Source of the DNA: Rhodocollybia butyracea
Lineage: Eukaryota; Basidiomycota; Agaricomycetes; Agaricales; Omphalotaceae
DNA: 64,000 bases
Assembly: GCA_015501585.1 (NCBI GenBank)
Contig: JADNRY010000125.1
Span: 1-64,000 of the forward strand
Direction of reading: 5' to 3'
Part shown: positions 47,220-59,368 of the stretch, one piece after another
Numbering within the stretch: the first letter of the stretch is position 1
Layout of the letters: each line of letters starts with the position of its first letter
The notes under the pieces: generated by a model
Databases searched by the model: none
What the model saw: only the letters and a program-made list of their open reading frames with translations
Told to the model about the DNA's origin: nothing
Position numbers and translations under genes: made by a program

Positions 47220-48397
47220 GAGTCAAAGTAATATCCTCACTTCTCTGCTGTACAATATTTTATCACATCTAGTCTGCGTTATAGTTATGACTACTCACTG
47301 CGGGGATTAGCATGTATTCGGTCCCGGATAATCCAAAGAAAAGGTCATACTCATGTGAAACTTTCCTTGCCTAGATATTGTAAGAAAATGCGAAAAATAT
47401 TTTGAATAATCTTGGTATTATCGTCTCATCATTCTGGACCCAAGTGTTTTAATAATTTTTGGCATAATATGAGGCCGAAAATATGAGATATTCACTAGAA
47501 GATCAAATTAAATATTTAGTACCGGAATATTTAGCTAAATCTTGCCATATATGGGCCCCGGATACTTCAAGATTTTTAACAAATTTCGAAAGCGGAAAAG
47601 CCAAGATTTTCGGAAAGTTTTCTGGCGCTATTATGACCCCGAAAAGCTTCATAATATCGATAGAAAATCGTGAGATAATTTGAAATATTCTGGTCCCAAT
47701 TATCTGTATCCGATATCGGGGATGTCGGAACTGCCGATATCGGGGACGTCGTCGATGTCGAAACATCCTTAGCATCCTACATATCGCCGATATCGACATC
47801 TATTTCGTCGGTGGTTCAGCAACTGCCATATTTCACAGTAGTAGAATCTACCGTTTTCCCTGCGATGGATTAAGATTCGTCGCGAGACATCGCTGTGAGG
47901 GCTCGACTGCTGCATTGTGAAGATGATGCTTACCAGCCTGAGTCCCGAATCCCATCACGCTAATTCTCTTGGCCCTACCTAGCCCTACCTTCACCTCGTT
48001 TGTGTCCCCAAACAGCGTCACGAATGGAATGGTGAAGGCGGGAAATCGTCCCGACGGTCCCGCCTTCACCATCCCATTCCCCTGCACTGGCCCGTGTTCT
48101 TTCCTGGTAAAGCTGACAATCCGAGTCGCCCTCACTGCTTGTGGATCTTTCTTCTGCTCGGTCCGACTAAAGACGGTTCAACGTATGGCAGCCCCGTGAG
48201 TTGCCCATCGTACGGGCGCTACCGATTTAAGGGCATTCAATCAATCTCGAGTCTTGCGGTATAGGGTACCTACTGAAACTTCACTATACATACGAATAGA
48301 GGCGTTTTTTCCTCATTGGCGAAGGGACAGCAGCAGTATAACAACCTGCGCACTCGCGATGTTCCAAATTTTAGTACTAATTTCTTTTGCCATCATT
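47220..48397. other. Intergenic with CGATATCGG motifs and a hairpin
   Basis: No gene seen. At 47710-47800 the palindrome CCGATATCGG or close variants recur four times. At 48026-48080 GGTGAAGGCGGGA and TCCCGCCTTCACC form a hairpin with about a 16-nt loop. Confidence 0.5.
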
Positions 48398-48612
48398 AAT
48401 TCTCCTCCCAGCTTCGATCATTCTCCTCCCATCGTTCTCCTCCCATCGTTCTCCTCCCATCATTCTCCTCCCATCATTCTCCTCCCATCATTCGTTCTCC
48501 TCCCATCATTCTCCTCCCATCATTCTCCTCCCATCATTCGTTCTCCTCCCCCATTCTCCAGGATCGACTAGCTCATTCTCCTCAGTTCTCCTCCCATCAT
48601 TCTCCTCCCGGC
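48398..48612. repeat. 15-bp minisatellite TTCTCCTCCCATCAT
   Basis: About a dozen tandem copies of TTCTCCTCCCATCAT with G-for-A variants and two 4-bp insertions (CATTCGTTCTCC). The strand is strongly pyrimidine-biased. Not coding in any convincing sense. Confidence 0.9.
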
Positions 48613-48620
48613 TTCACTCG

Positions 48621-48802
48621 CGTGACAAGCTTGCGGTCTTCCACGATCGCGGTGGGACGTAGCGAGGAGAAATAGCGTCTCCTCGTTACAAGTGACGTCT
48701 TTAGGGTTGCTATTAGAGCGTATTTGCAGTCCGCTCGGTGACCTCGGCGTCTCCTCACTACGTCACACAGCGATCGCGGATGACAACCGCAAGCTTGTCA
48801 CG
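48621..48802. repeat. Imperfect inverted repeat next to the minisatellite
   Basis: CGTGACAAGCTTGCGGT near 48621 is inverted at 48786-48802, and CGATCGCGG occurs in both arms. Downstream copies of CGTCTCCTCGTTACA (about 48679 and 48813) show the area has been duplicated as well. Probably a decayed MITE. Confidence 0.55.
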
Positions 48803-48830
48803 CCGTCTCATCGTCTCCTCGTTACATGTC

Positions 48831-50439
48831 GCCTTTTTAGCGGTTGCAGATACGCTCTATTACCATATACGCTCTCTTCGTCACCTCGTGTGACGATCCG
48901 CGCAATGTCACTCGAGGCTATCCAATGTTTTTCTATTTTTCAACCTTGGTTCATGTAATGTTCTAATCATGCAACTAACGTCGTTGGTGACGAGGCGCCA
49001 GAGTATCTGATTTCAATCGAATTTTCCTTTATTATCTTACTAACACTTCACTATGTTACCAGTAGACATCGACCTCGAGGGTTTACTCGCCGCTGAAGAG
49101 GATGCGTGGGTTCAATGCTTAGAGGATGGGTATTCACTTGAGCTGCCAACGCGGGCGCCGACAATGCTTTCGATCATTCGACACTGACCCCTTGGTCGGT
49201 CTCTTACGTACGACTGTCGCGACATCGTTGGAAGCCTCTCCCCATACCGACTCCGAAGATGAATCGATGACTCCCCACCTCTCCCTTTCACCACCAGCGC
49301 TAGCTCATCGGGAATAAAGAGCAAGAAAAGCATGAGTCGCAAAGCCCGGCAGAATCATGTTATCGCAGGTGACCATCTCGACAGGGGAACTGTGGTCCTG
49401 GCGACTGCGTCATATCTTCCGCTGGGGATTTTCTCCAGGGGAAGGAGTAGCGGTAAGGAACTCTAGTCACTTTCTGAATCGGAAAAACCAGATACGATTA
49501 TATAGATCGGAGTGTCTTCTCTTTTTGCAACTTTGACGGCCCTTCTTGGGCTACTTAGTGGGGGAGCTGTGTTGGCGATGGTGATAGCCGGTGACTTTTC
49601 TGCCATAGTTGTTATGGCCATGTATGCATTTATTACTACCTGGGTTTCCACTTTGTAGCAGGATTAGCTGGCCGGTATATGCAAATACTGACGTACTCAG
49701 GAATGGACAAGGTGGAGAAAAAAAGCGCTGAATAACAAGTACTATTTCCTGTCTACAGCAAGTATGCGTATTCGAAAGTTATTATTTGGGTTTGCGCTTA
49801 AGTAGCACTAGGACGCCTAGCCGAGCTCCTGAACGGGTCAAACCAGGTTGCGTGAAATTCACTGAGGATGTTCCGGCACCTCTTCCTCAACGTTCAAACG
49901 TTCAACCCCCATTCCAGCGGAGCTTTTTGACTGACTGACGGATAGGAGTTAAGAATCTCTAATATCTATGAAGGGAATGTTAATATGCTATGGAAATTTG
50001 ACGGAAATATCTACTCCAACGCTCCAGGAGCTTCTAAATAATTAATCTTCAGTTCTTGAACAGGTTTTCGTATCTTTGAGACAGGGGAAGATATAATGGA
50101 TAATGGATTGCTCTGCGCTCTTCAATCTTGGGACCTGGCTACGAGTTTTCAAGCTTCAGGCTTCTTGCGAGTTTCAAGACCCACCTAGTATACGAGAAGT
50201 GTTTCGTCAACAAAAGACAATAAACAGTTAGCATATATAGCGATATGACAATCGACCGTGCCCTCAGCTGCAGTTGTGCCGTGATGTAATTAAGAAGTTG
50301 AAGCGCCCGGCATGATTGACGCCCGGGCCTTGCCCGGGCCCATACTCAAGCGAACGCGCGTCCAATGAATCATCCCTAACCCTCCCCTCTCACTCAGTCT
50401 GCGGTGCAGCTCGGGCTTCTCCCGACTGGACGGGGTCAT
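48831..50439. other. Stretch without assignable gene
   Basis: About 1.6 kb. A short frame from 49054 (MLPVDIDLEGLLAAEEDAWV, stop after about 44 codons) precedes open segments in other frames up to 49317 and may be a decayed small gene. A GC-rich hairpin GCCCGGGCC/GGCCCGGGC-like sequence sits at 50321-50340. No family recognised. Confidence 0.35.
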
Positions 50440-50454
50440 CGTCTTCACACACGG

Positions 50455-51240
50455 AATGAATTGGCTAATTTTGCATAGAGTAAGACTCTGTGCGCGGTAC
50501 TTTTTGGATTGTGACTTTCCATCGTCAACCTATTTCGCATTGAGTAAGACTCGGTGCTTTCAGTATGACCATCGTTGGCCAGTTTTGCAGAGTAAGACTG
50601 TGTGTCGCCCATTTTGAGATATGGCTTTTCCATCAGAGATGAACGTGGAACCTCGCGCAGAGTAAGACTTTGTGCGTTTCCAAATACGACTTTGCAGTAT
50701 CGTCCAATTTTGCGCAGAGTAAGACTCAGTGCATAGGCATCTTTGGCAACTCAGTGCGTCGCACTTTTCAGGCTATGCCTCAATTCCATCGTCGACCAAT
50801 CTCGCAGCGCTTCATACTTTCCAGATATGACTGTCCATCATCGATTTCGCATTGAGTAAGACTCGGTGCTTTCAGACTCTATGACCACATCGTTGGCCAG
50901 TTTTGCAGAGTAAGGCTGTGTGTCGCCCATTTGGAGATATGGCTTTTCCATCAGAGGTTAACGTGGAACCTCGCGCAGAGTAAGACTTTGTGCGTTTCCA
51001 AATACGACTTTGCAGTATCGTCCAATTTTGCGCAGAGTAAGACTCAGTGCATAGGCGTCTTTCGCAACTCAGTGCGTCGCACTTTGCAGGCTATGGCTCA
51101 ATTCCAGATATCGTCGACCAATTTCGCACAGAGTAAGACTCTGCGCCTCGTACTTTCCAGATATGACTTTCCACCATTGACTAATTTCGCACAGAGTAAG
51201 ACTCGGTGCATTGTACTTTTCAGATATGTAGTTGTATCTA
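50455..51240. repeat. Satellite-like array with hairpin core CAGAGTAAGACTCTG
   Basis: About fifteen diverged units of roughly 50-70 bp, each with the core GAGTAAGACTCNGTGC preceded by AATTTCGCA or similar. The core CAGAGTAAGACTCTG is a perfect 6-bp stem with an AAG loop. A higher-order period of about 313 bp is visible: the block beginning ATTGAGTAAGACTCGGTGC at about 50539 recurs at about 50851, with the following units in the same order. No coding potential beyond short frames. Confidence 0.8.
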
Positions 51241-51628
51241 AAAAGTGCAATGCACCGTGTTTTATACTCAAGACATAGTCCACGGGCTCTTCGTTGTTGG
51301 CCATAGTCACGAAAATCCGGTCATCTTTAACTTGATGCCGCCTGTATATGAAGTGAGCATCGAGGTTGAATGTTAGTCTACAATCTACATTACTTGGTCT
51401 CTTTACTAACTTTGAACGCTGGCAAAGGATCATACAAGCTCGACGATCGATGGCGACACCGGTTGCCTGGTCACTAGTACGAAATTATAACCATGTGAAG
51501 CTCACCTATTAGTCAATACACCACTGGAACAATACTAGAGTAGACCATTCAGCCATACAGATTACATTTAACCACTCTGTATATTGCGTTAAGAATGAGC
51601 TACACTACTAACACTGAATATTGAGAGT

Positions 51629-54044
51629 TCATTTTATGTCTATAAAGTTTCGAGTATCGCGTTCAATGGTAACTAGATCCCTGACAGTGATAACTCCGGC
51701 CAGCACACGAGTCACTACTGCTAAGCGATTGGTGTTTTCGAGGTCAGATTCATGGCCGCCCATACGAAGCAAGCGGTACGATAAACGGAGCATAAGATTT
51801 GCAACACATATATGTGTTTTACGAACATCATTTTCGAGAGAAAATGCACTCCGCAAAGGTATGTCATTGGGGGCACTCTTCTGTATGTCCTGGAAGATTT
51901 GGTGAACGATATTGTCTCCATCCTGCTCACGAGTAAATTCACACCAATTGACCTTCAAACCAAGGACTTCCTCCTGCTTCTCAATCAAGTCCCAAAGCAA
52001 TTCTGATCCACGGTACCTGGCGCGAATGATATCACTGAGCTGCTGCTGTTTTCACCATGCAGATCCCATGAAGAATTCGATTGGGTGGTGGGTCCAGGAG
52101 ATCGAGGCGGCATGGGATAAGTGGAGGCGACTACTGGTAAAGGATTCACGGTTTGTGGAGGGGATTGTGATTGGATGTGAATAGGGCTCGAGGACGCGTG
52201 AAGATCGATTGAATTGTGTCTATAGACATCAGGAGGGTACATGCCATCGTCAGCATCCAGGTTTTGAGATTGCTGCTCGACAAAGTCGTTCTTGAGCCTG
52301 AGACTCTCTTCCTGTGAGTCCGGAATATATATTCACTGTCATTGTCCGCAAGTCCTATGAATGTAAGATTAAGAAAACAATTGTCATTCAAGGAATAGCA
52401 ACATACCATAAATAAGGCTCTGCGACTCTGGGACGCCACTTGGCCGTGTATGTTCAAAATACTGCGAATCCGTTGTCTGGCTATTCAGATAACCCCCTGG
52501 ACAAAAAGATGATGTTGTGTGGAAGAGAAAGGTCAGAAACTGAGTACACGTGAGTGGAATAGCTTTCTGCAGATTTTGGAGGATAGGTGCAAGGAGCATA
52601 TGCTTGCGGTCTTTAACCCCGACCGTACAATAGATGAGACAGAAACAGCCGGAACGAACTTTGGCCACTGCGTCCTTTGTCTGTTCGACGTGTATTGACC
52701 CAGACATGTCAATGTTATCATAAGTGAAGTTGTGAGGTTCAAATGTAAGCTCGCGCGCGAGGTTCACTACTTGATCTGCGATGGTATCAATGGTCTTCAA
52801 GATAGTCGGGTGAGAGAAAGACAGTCCAGCTGCATCCAGAACCTGTATTGTCCGTACTGAGGTTCCTGTAGACGATGCATACATCCCTAAAAGGTATTGG
52901 AGCTGTGAACACTGAAGTGAACGGAAGTTCATTGCTTGACATGTCATGACCAGACGACCCTGCGGACAACAATACGGACAATATTATACAAGTAAAGCAA
53001 AATAATTGAACTATATACTTACGATTTCAGTCTCGGCTTCCTTCTGAGGCGATTCAAGACTCCCAGTGGCGGCTTTGAGAGCATACATCCAGTCAGCTAG
53101 GTTCTTGCTAACATATTGTGCTATGTTCCTTTGGAGATCAAATGTTTCAAGAAAGTCAATCGAGAAGTTCTGTGTGTTCATGTGGAAGAATGGCTTTGCG
53201 GCCTCCATCTGCTGAGAAATCCGAGTGCAGAACTGATCACGAATGAAGTTCTCTGGCAGCCACTGTAGAAAGATTTGATAACCCATATCATTCTCGAAGA
53301 TACGTGAGAGGATTCGCGGAATTATGGTTGAGTCGCATCGAAAAAACGAGTTTTGTTGGTCCTGGAAAATTTTGGAACTTTCTGGATCTAGGATTGTATT
53401 GATAAGGTCGAACGGAGAAACCTTAAGTTCATCAAGAGCTTTTAGAGCTGCCAAGGATTTGGAAAGCTTGTTATCCCAAATTTCCGATGTTTTATGACGT
53501 TTATGTGTGCTTTTTCCATTGAAATTGTCTGAGCTAGAGCGTTTCCATTTGAGTGATGGTGTAGAGATTTCTGGAGAACTTGTTGGATCATAGCTAAAGG
53601 ATGACACGAGACTAGGAGTGTCCGGGCTCCAGGAAAGATTGCTGTGAGTGTTGACATTCGGAGAATATGAATTGTTGAATAGAGCATTTGGATAGCCGAG
53701 AGAGTATTGATATGCGCGATCTGGAGAGGCGAAAGGTTCGTCAAGTCCTATATCTGATATAGGTGGGAGTTCAAACGTTCAGATGGTAAGGGAGTGAGCG
53801 GACATGATAACTGCACAGGAGTAGGTGGACACATAGAATAAGAAGCACAACTCGGATTCGTGAGTTTTGGACTTGGAGTGTGTGGAACTATGAAGGTCGG
53901 TTCCCCGTCGCCTTTTTTCCTCCGTCGACGCGTTGATTTCTGACGAGAGCCTAATGTCAGCTTCATCTGTGATCCTTGCCCATCCTGCACTTCATGAGAG
54001 TATCCAGGTAGAGAGAACTGAGTGAATTTGCCATTGGTATCCAT
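51629..54044 (-). pseudogene. Decayed transposon-associated fungal gene (DUF6589-like)
   Basis: Minus-strand blocks in order: a Pro/Ser-rich N-terminus from MDTNGKFTQF at 54044 with TFIVPHTPSPKLTNP, a one-base frame change near 53760, KRHKTSEIWDNKLSKSLAAL, an intron 52960-53022, GRLVMTCQAMNF with YLLGMYASSTGTSVRTIQVL and NFTYDNIDMSGSIHVEQT, an intron 52355-52406, then a stop at 52146 and further open sequence ELLWDLIEKQEEVLGLKVNW to 51629 in another frame. The order and the YDNID motif resemble a repeated Agaricomycete family often labelled DUF6589 and linked to transposons. Several frame breaks mean it is probably inactive. Confidence 0.5.
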
Positions 54045-54356
54045 TAGTTCATCTGCAGAAATAAATATTATCTTCTGACGGTTGAGAATGCAGCTAACGC
54101 GTTGTTGAAGTACAGGAAGTACGAAAAGTAAATAATTTCGATCGCGTTTGCGTTTGGGCCCGATCGGACCTTGCGGCCCCATAGATCCGTTCCCAATTAA
54201 GCTAATCTTAAATAATATATCGAGAAATAAAAAGTCTGTGCCACGGTCCGGAGCCGCTTTGCAGGCCCCTCTAGCGAGGCGAGGTTTCTTGATTTTCAAC
54301 GTCAACCCCCTAGAGGGGACTGCTTTAGGCCTAGTTCAAACGTTCAAACGTTCATG

Positions 54357-56440
54357 CCCAGTCAAAACCTGCAATGAGAATTTCTGAAGTATTTGTAAAA
54401 AAAATCTGAGCGGATCTGAGATATTCTTAGAGAAACTGCATGCACCTGAAGGCCTGACGTTGACATTAATGACGACATTTCACATTCTCTGAACTGTCTC
54501 TTGAACGAGCTTCTGGTTGAACCTATTTCCATCACCAGCACCAGCGCATATTATACTTATCAATCTTGATAACATCCATTGAGCAACACCAGGATGACCA
54601 GGCTACCAAGCTAATAGTAGTACTAATACGTGAGTGGTACTTGCAACTTTTCTCATTTCGTTTCATTTCACGTGATTATCTCGCCTCTTCGTCTTTTACT
54701 TCCACTATGGCTGGCAGCACTGGCGTGGCTGGACCCACAAACCTCTCTCAAATCTTGGCTCATTGGGCAGATATCTGACGATGATAGCGAACGCGCTTCA
54801 CAATTCACCTCATGCGCACGGTTTCCAGTCTACAAGATTCCTCTTTTCTATCGGTTTGTGAGTTTCGGAACCTTCCATGTAGATTATGATTCTGATTTTA
54901 TTGACTTTATCCTCGCCAGCTCATAGCCCTCGGAATTACAGCTTCTAGACGCGCTTGCAAGATTTTTGGCACGCGTATAACAATATTCCGCGAAATTCTT
55001 CATTGATGCATATCCGTCACTACGAGCAGAAACTGGAGCTTGTTGCAGAGCTTCAAACATCTCAGTGAGTCAAAGTGCCTATTAGATATCAGATAATGTA
55101 GATGTATGCGTTATATTTTAGATGACGACAGAAGACGAAGACGAAGGCACAAGAAGGAAACAAAAGATGAGGTGCATCAGATTCTAATTCGGCTAACAAC
55201 TTGATCTCATTGAATGACGAATCAGGAAATGCGCTGTTCACCAATGATGCTTGCAACTCCGTTATCAACAACGCTCGCAATTCCGCCACCCACCACAATC
55301 ACAATTCCATTACCAATGGCACCCATATTTCCGTGACCGGCCGCTTGCAACCCAGCTGTAACAGCACTCAATTTTGTCACCAACAACACTCATAATTCCA
55401 CTACCGGGTCGGGCAACACTCTTACTTCCCTTTCAGATTGTGCACACAACGCCCTTGCCTACCGTGGTCAGACTTCCAGTACTAACAACGCTTACAATTC
55501 CGCTTGTAGCTCCGCTCGTTATACTGCTCGCAATTCTGTGACCAACGACGTCTGCACTTCCATTTTCGACCAGGTTTGTTGTATAATCTGGGCAATATCC
55601 AACGATATCCAACGATACTGACATTGCCGCTACTAACAGGGTAGATATTCCTGTGACTAATGAGATACAGTGTACTGTAAGTTTTTGAAATCATTCGTTC
55701 GCTTACATTCGCTTACAACCTTACTCACATCGTACATACATAGAATGACCCTCAAAATATCTTCAATGGTCGCAGCACCCCTCCGCTTCTGAGTTCAAAA
55801 CAGCTATTCCAATCGCGAACGATCCGAAGAAAAACACCGCAACAACGATTCCGAAAACTTCTACTTCAAAAACTGTTTGTGTTCGACAAGGGCAAGATTA
55901 CTCCCCGGTACGCTAGCTTTGTATCTCATCGGTTCATGTTCATAACGGCGTTTGCAGTTCCCTCTTCGACGAGCATCTTCTCACAACAATACCGGATTTA
56001 AGCAAAGGACAGCTCGATGAACGCTAGGGGAATCTCACTGGCGAGGAACAAGCGGTATGTTATGGTTCTTATCCGTTCACGCAGTGCTCACTTAGATGTT
56101 CTTATTAGACTTGGAAGACCTCAGCGAAACAACGAAAATAAGACTGTAAGTGATTTTACGACTGCTTTCGACGTTGTTTTGGCTTATGAAATCTATAATA
56201 GGCCTAGAATGGATTGAGAGTAGGGGAGGGCGTAGGGAGGAGCAGGTGGAGCGTAATGTAGTACAGTAGATACAGTAATTAACATAGATTCTCGGATAAC
56301 GTCTGTGACCGCAGAAATTCTACCGATAAACGCAGAAAAAACGACAAATACCTGTGAAATTTGGCAGGCATCTGAGCGTTTACAGATTTGCCGAAATTTT
56401 CAGATTTTCTCGGATATTCTCATTGCAGGTTTTGACTGGG
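54357..56440. mobile_element. CCCAGT-TIR element with 7-bp target duplication (copy 2)
   Basis: Begins CCCAGTCAAAACCTGCAATG and ends with its reverse complement at 56440 (about 27 bp of terminal inverted repeat, then ATCTGAG-rich subterminal DNA on both sides). Flanked by GTTCATG at 54350-54356 and 56441-56447. The 2.1-kb interior contains diverged ACAACGCTCGCAATTCC-type direct repeats (about 55230-55560) and a possible spliced transcript but no transposase I can recognise. Same family as 30181-31325. Confidence 0.8.
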
Positions 56441-56473
56441 GTTCATGCGCAGTTCATGCGTTCATGGTCGTAA

Positions 56474-59368
56474 ATGATAATCGGAGAAACACAGATCAGC
56501 GATCAGGTGACAGAGATTAGATTCCGCATGTCATTGTTCATTATGTCGTTTAAAACGCTTGTCGTTCTGTTTCTCAGTTTGTTCTCTTGGTCTGACTCAG
56601 AGAAAAATTTCCGCCCACTCCAGCATCAGAATCTTTTCCCGTTCGTTACAATGGAGTACTGCCTTGCAACTTGTAAACCTGATACGGTATCTTCGAATCC
56701 GTACTTCCACGCCTTAATCGAAGTCAAAGCCCAATCTCTACCCGACGCGATTCCACCTCGAGTTTTCACTTTTGTTGGCCCAAAACCTCACAATTACCCA
56801 ACGGTCCCTCTTGAAACTCAACTTCCAAATCCTGATTCTCGCGCCCCAGTTCTGCCTCATTTTGATATACCTGGCTGGTTAGACTCCTCTTTGCCGTTCT
56901 TGGGCTTTGCCCCTAGTTCAAACCCTTTCAAATGCCAATTTCTACGGTGTCTCGATTATAATATCGACGTTTTACCAATCCAGCTTGATGAAAAAAGCGG
57001 CCTGTACGTTCTCAACCCATCATTGAGAGACGATTGGAAATCTTTAGAGCAGAATATGAGAGTTTTCCTCGGCGCATGCAGGCGCGTCAATCCTCTAGGT
57101 CTAACACCTGGTTTCCGCTTCTGGTCGTATCCTGAACAGTATGGATATTGCTTGGCTTGGAAAACGGAAAAACTGGCTCGACGGGCAACGTGGAGGTCCC
57201 GTCAGGCTTTCGTTCCGCTGATAGCGGCCATATCGTTCTTTCTGAAAATGCTATACCATATGGAAAAGAAGTGGGTTGCGTTACTTGAGAGTGATCGTAC
57301 AGCACATCTACCCAGCTCAAATCCATTTTGGAGCGAGAGGCAAAATGAGTACGCCCGTCTCCGCCGTGGACCTGTTCCTTCGAAATTTGAATGGCAGGAA
57401 CGTTTGCAAAAGGAGACCTCCATTTGCTCGGAGTGGCTTTCTTACTTTTACCAAATCCTTGAAATACCGATGGCTGGGGTATTCTTGAATGTTAGCGATC
57501 GCAGTTGCATCCCGCTGATTCCAGTGTTCCTTGAGGCTAATCTGCCTCTAGTACTGTGTTGGGGTACTCTAGACACCTGGCACAAATCGCAATTACCAAA
57601 AGCGTTGGCTTTGCTTGTTTCAGCACCGACTCGGTCTACTGTTGACTCTCTTAAGTCTAAGATTGCTCCTTATGTTTTCCCCTCCGTTGTTGCTAGCGAG
57701 AAACCCGTCGCGAATCTCCGACCACGCATTCCTCGCCTCACGGGCGGAACCCAGCCCTACGAAAACGAAACCATCCACGCATTCATAGAGCGTCGGGAGG
57801 ATCACAGGATAAAAGTCATTGCCTCTGAAACACCCGTTGACCACCAGTCTCGGCTACAGCGCGAAAAAAATGCACAGCTAGACCGACCTCCCGGCCGTAG
57901 AGGGGCTCGTGTCTACTACTGGGATCTGGTGGAGGGAGTGAGAGTTCGGGGTGCTGCAGGGAGAGGGAACTATGAAGATATCTGGGAAAGATATGGGCCT
58001 AAGCGGCGACACTATGATTCTGTGGCGGACGAATGGGAAGTTTGCACAGACCTGGATCCAAATGATACCTATGAGCCAGGTTTTGACGATGAAGAAGACA
58101 ACATCTTTCCTCCAGCAGACGATGTTCTCGTCCCTACTGCCGCGTCCACCTCATCCCAAACCTATCTTGATCGCCTTCACAGCCAGACCCAAGCTCCACA
58201 AGGTAACGTGGTGTTTCAGGATGCCATTGATGATGTTGCCTTCCATCGCTTTGGTTTCATTGCTCAGGATACCGTCCCCTCTGACCGTCCCGTGGTCTTT
58301 TCCACAAAGGTATGGGGGAAGATGCTGGACATGATCGGATCGGGACGACCTCCTAAACCTCCAATTCGCAACCACGGGTCCGAACACCGAATGTGTGCTT
58401 TTTTCTTTAACTTACTAGATGCGAAAAAACTCTCCGAGGCTCCAACCTGCTGTGATTTGGTCAACAGTCAATTCAAGCCTGTCCTCCCTTTTGAGATTGA
58501 TGTCATATGCAACTACTTCTTGATCCAAGCGCAGGAGGCATCTGATGACGAGCCCTTCAAGTTTGTGCTAGCTATTCCAAATGCTTCCACCGTTTTAGAA
58601 ATTGCGCGGAGAAATTGGGGCCCCAAAACCGCGGACATTATGAAAAGCTTGCTTAAGGAGGGGGTTCCTTTCAGAACCTTGGTTCCTTACACTCGCCTTC
58701 CGCGATATATAGCACCTCCGATGAGGCGAGTCAGTGCACTAGGAATTCGCCCTGCTGAATTCTCGCCCAGAATAGAGGAGTACCGTGCTTATGAACACCA
58801 CCGTAATGAATTTCTTCGATCAGCTAGGGGAAGAGCTGCGCTTTTGAGAGGCGGCCTTATTGCTCGGCTTGCTCGAGATATTGTCAATGAAAATGATGTT
58901 TTCGATGGACCGACAGTGAATGCTGTTACAGGAAGTGAAAAAGCTTTTTGCTTATGGGATAGAACACAAAACCATGCGTTCTGGGACGATCAACTCACTG
59001 AAGAGGAGGAAGACCTTATTTGCGGCACGTACGAGGTGGTGACTGGTGAGTTCTTCGTCTAATTTGTAGCTCAAGCTAACATCCTTTCCTCAGGTGTCAA
59101 ATCAAAAGATGGCACAATGCAAACAGCATTTCGATCCTGGTGGCCAAGACCAGCTGCTTGGAAGCTCTGCGGTTTAAACTGTGGATATTGGTCACGCGAT
59201 GCAGAACACTGGTTTCAAACCCGCTTGAAACAAATCCTGTCTTCATCTGCGGCAATCTATACAAACAATGAATGGCGCCCGAAACTCAAATTCAACAAAG
59301 ATGCTGCACGTCTTTCGGCGAACAATGATCTTTTAGCTAACGAGTACTTGGAGTTACTTATGAGCTAG
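56474..59368 (+). CDS. Large protein of an expanded fungal family, function unknown
   Basis: Two exons (56474-59045, 59094-59368; 48-nt GT-AG intron) give up to 948 residues. The true start may be the ATG at 56651 (MEYCLATCKP), since the first 59 codons lie against a transposon end and look unlike the rest. Landmarks: FKCQFLRCLDYNIDVLPIQL, RFWSYPEQYGY, AWKTEKLARRATWRSRQAFV, FIERREDHRIKVIASETP, the RRGARVYYWDLVEGVRVRG block, RRHYDSVADEWEVCTDLDPN and an acidic linker. This order matches a multicopy, uncharacterised protein family I associate with Agaricomycetes, commonly near repeats. No catalytic motif is evident. The frame is intact, so it may be expressed. Confidence 0.7.

Noticed and set aside
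50455..51240. CRISPR-like array
   Set aside because: Units are diverged, spacing is irregular, the genome is eukaryotic with spliced genes and there are no cas genes.
57087..57844. Antisense frames in the large gene
   Set aside because: Shadows of the intact 862-codon forward exon.
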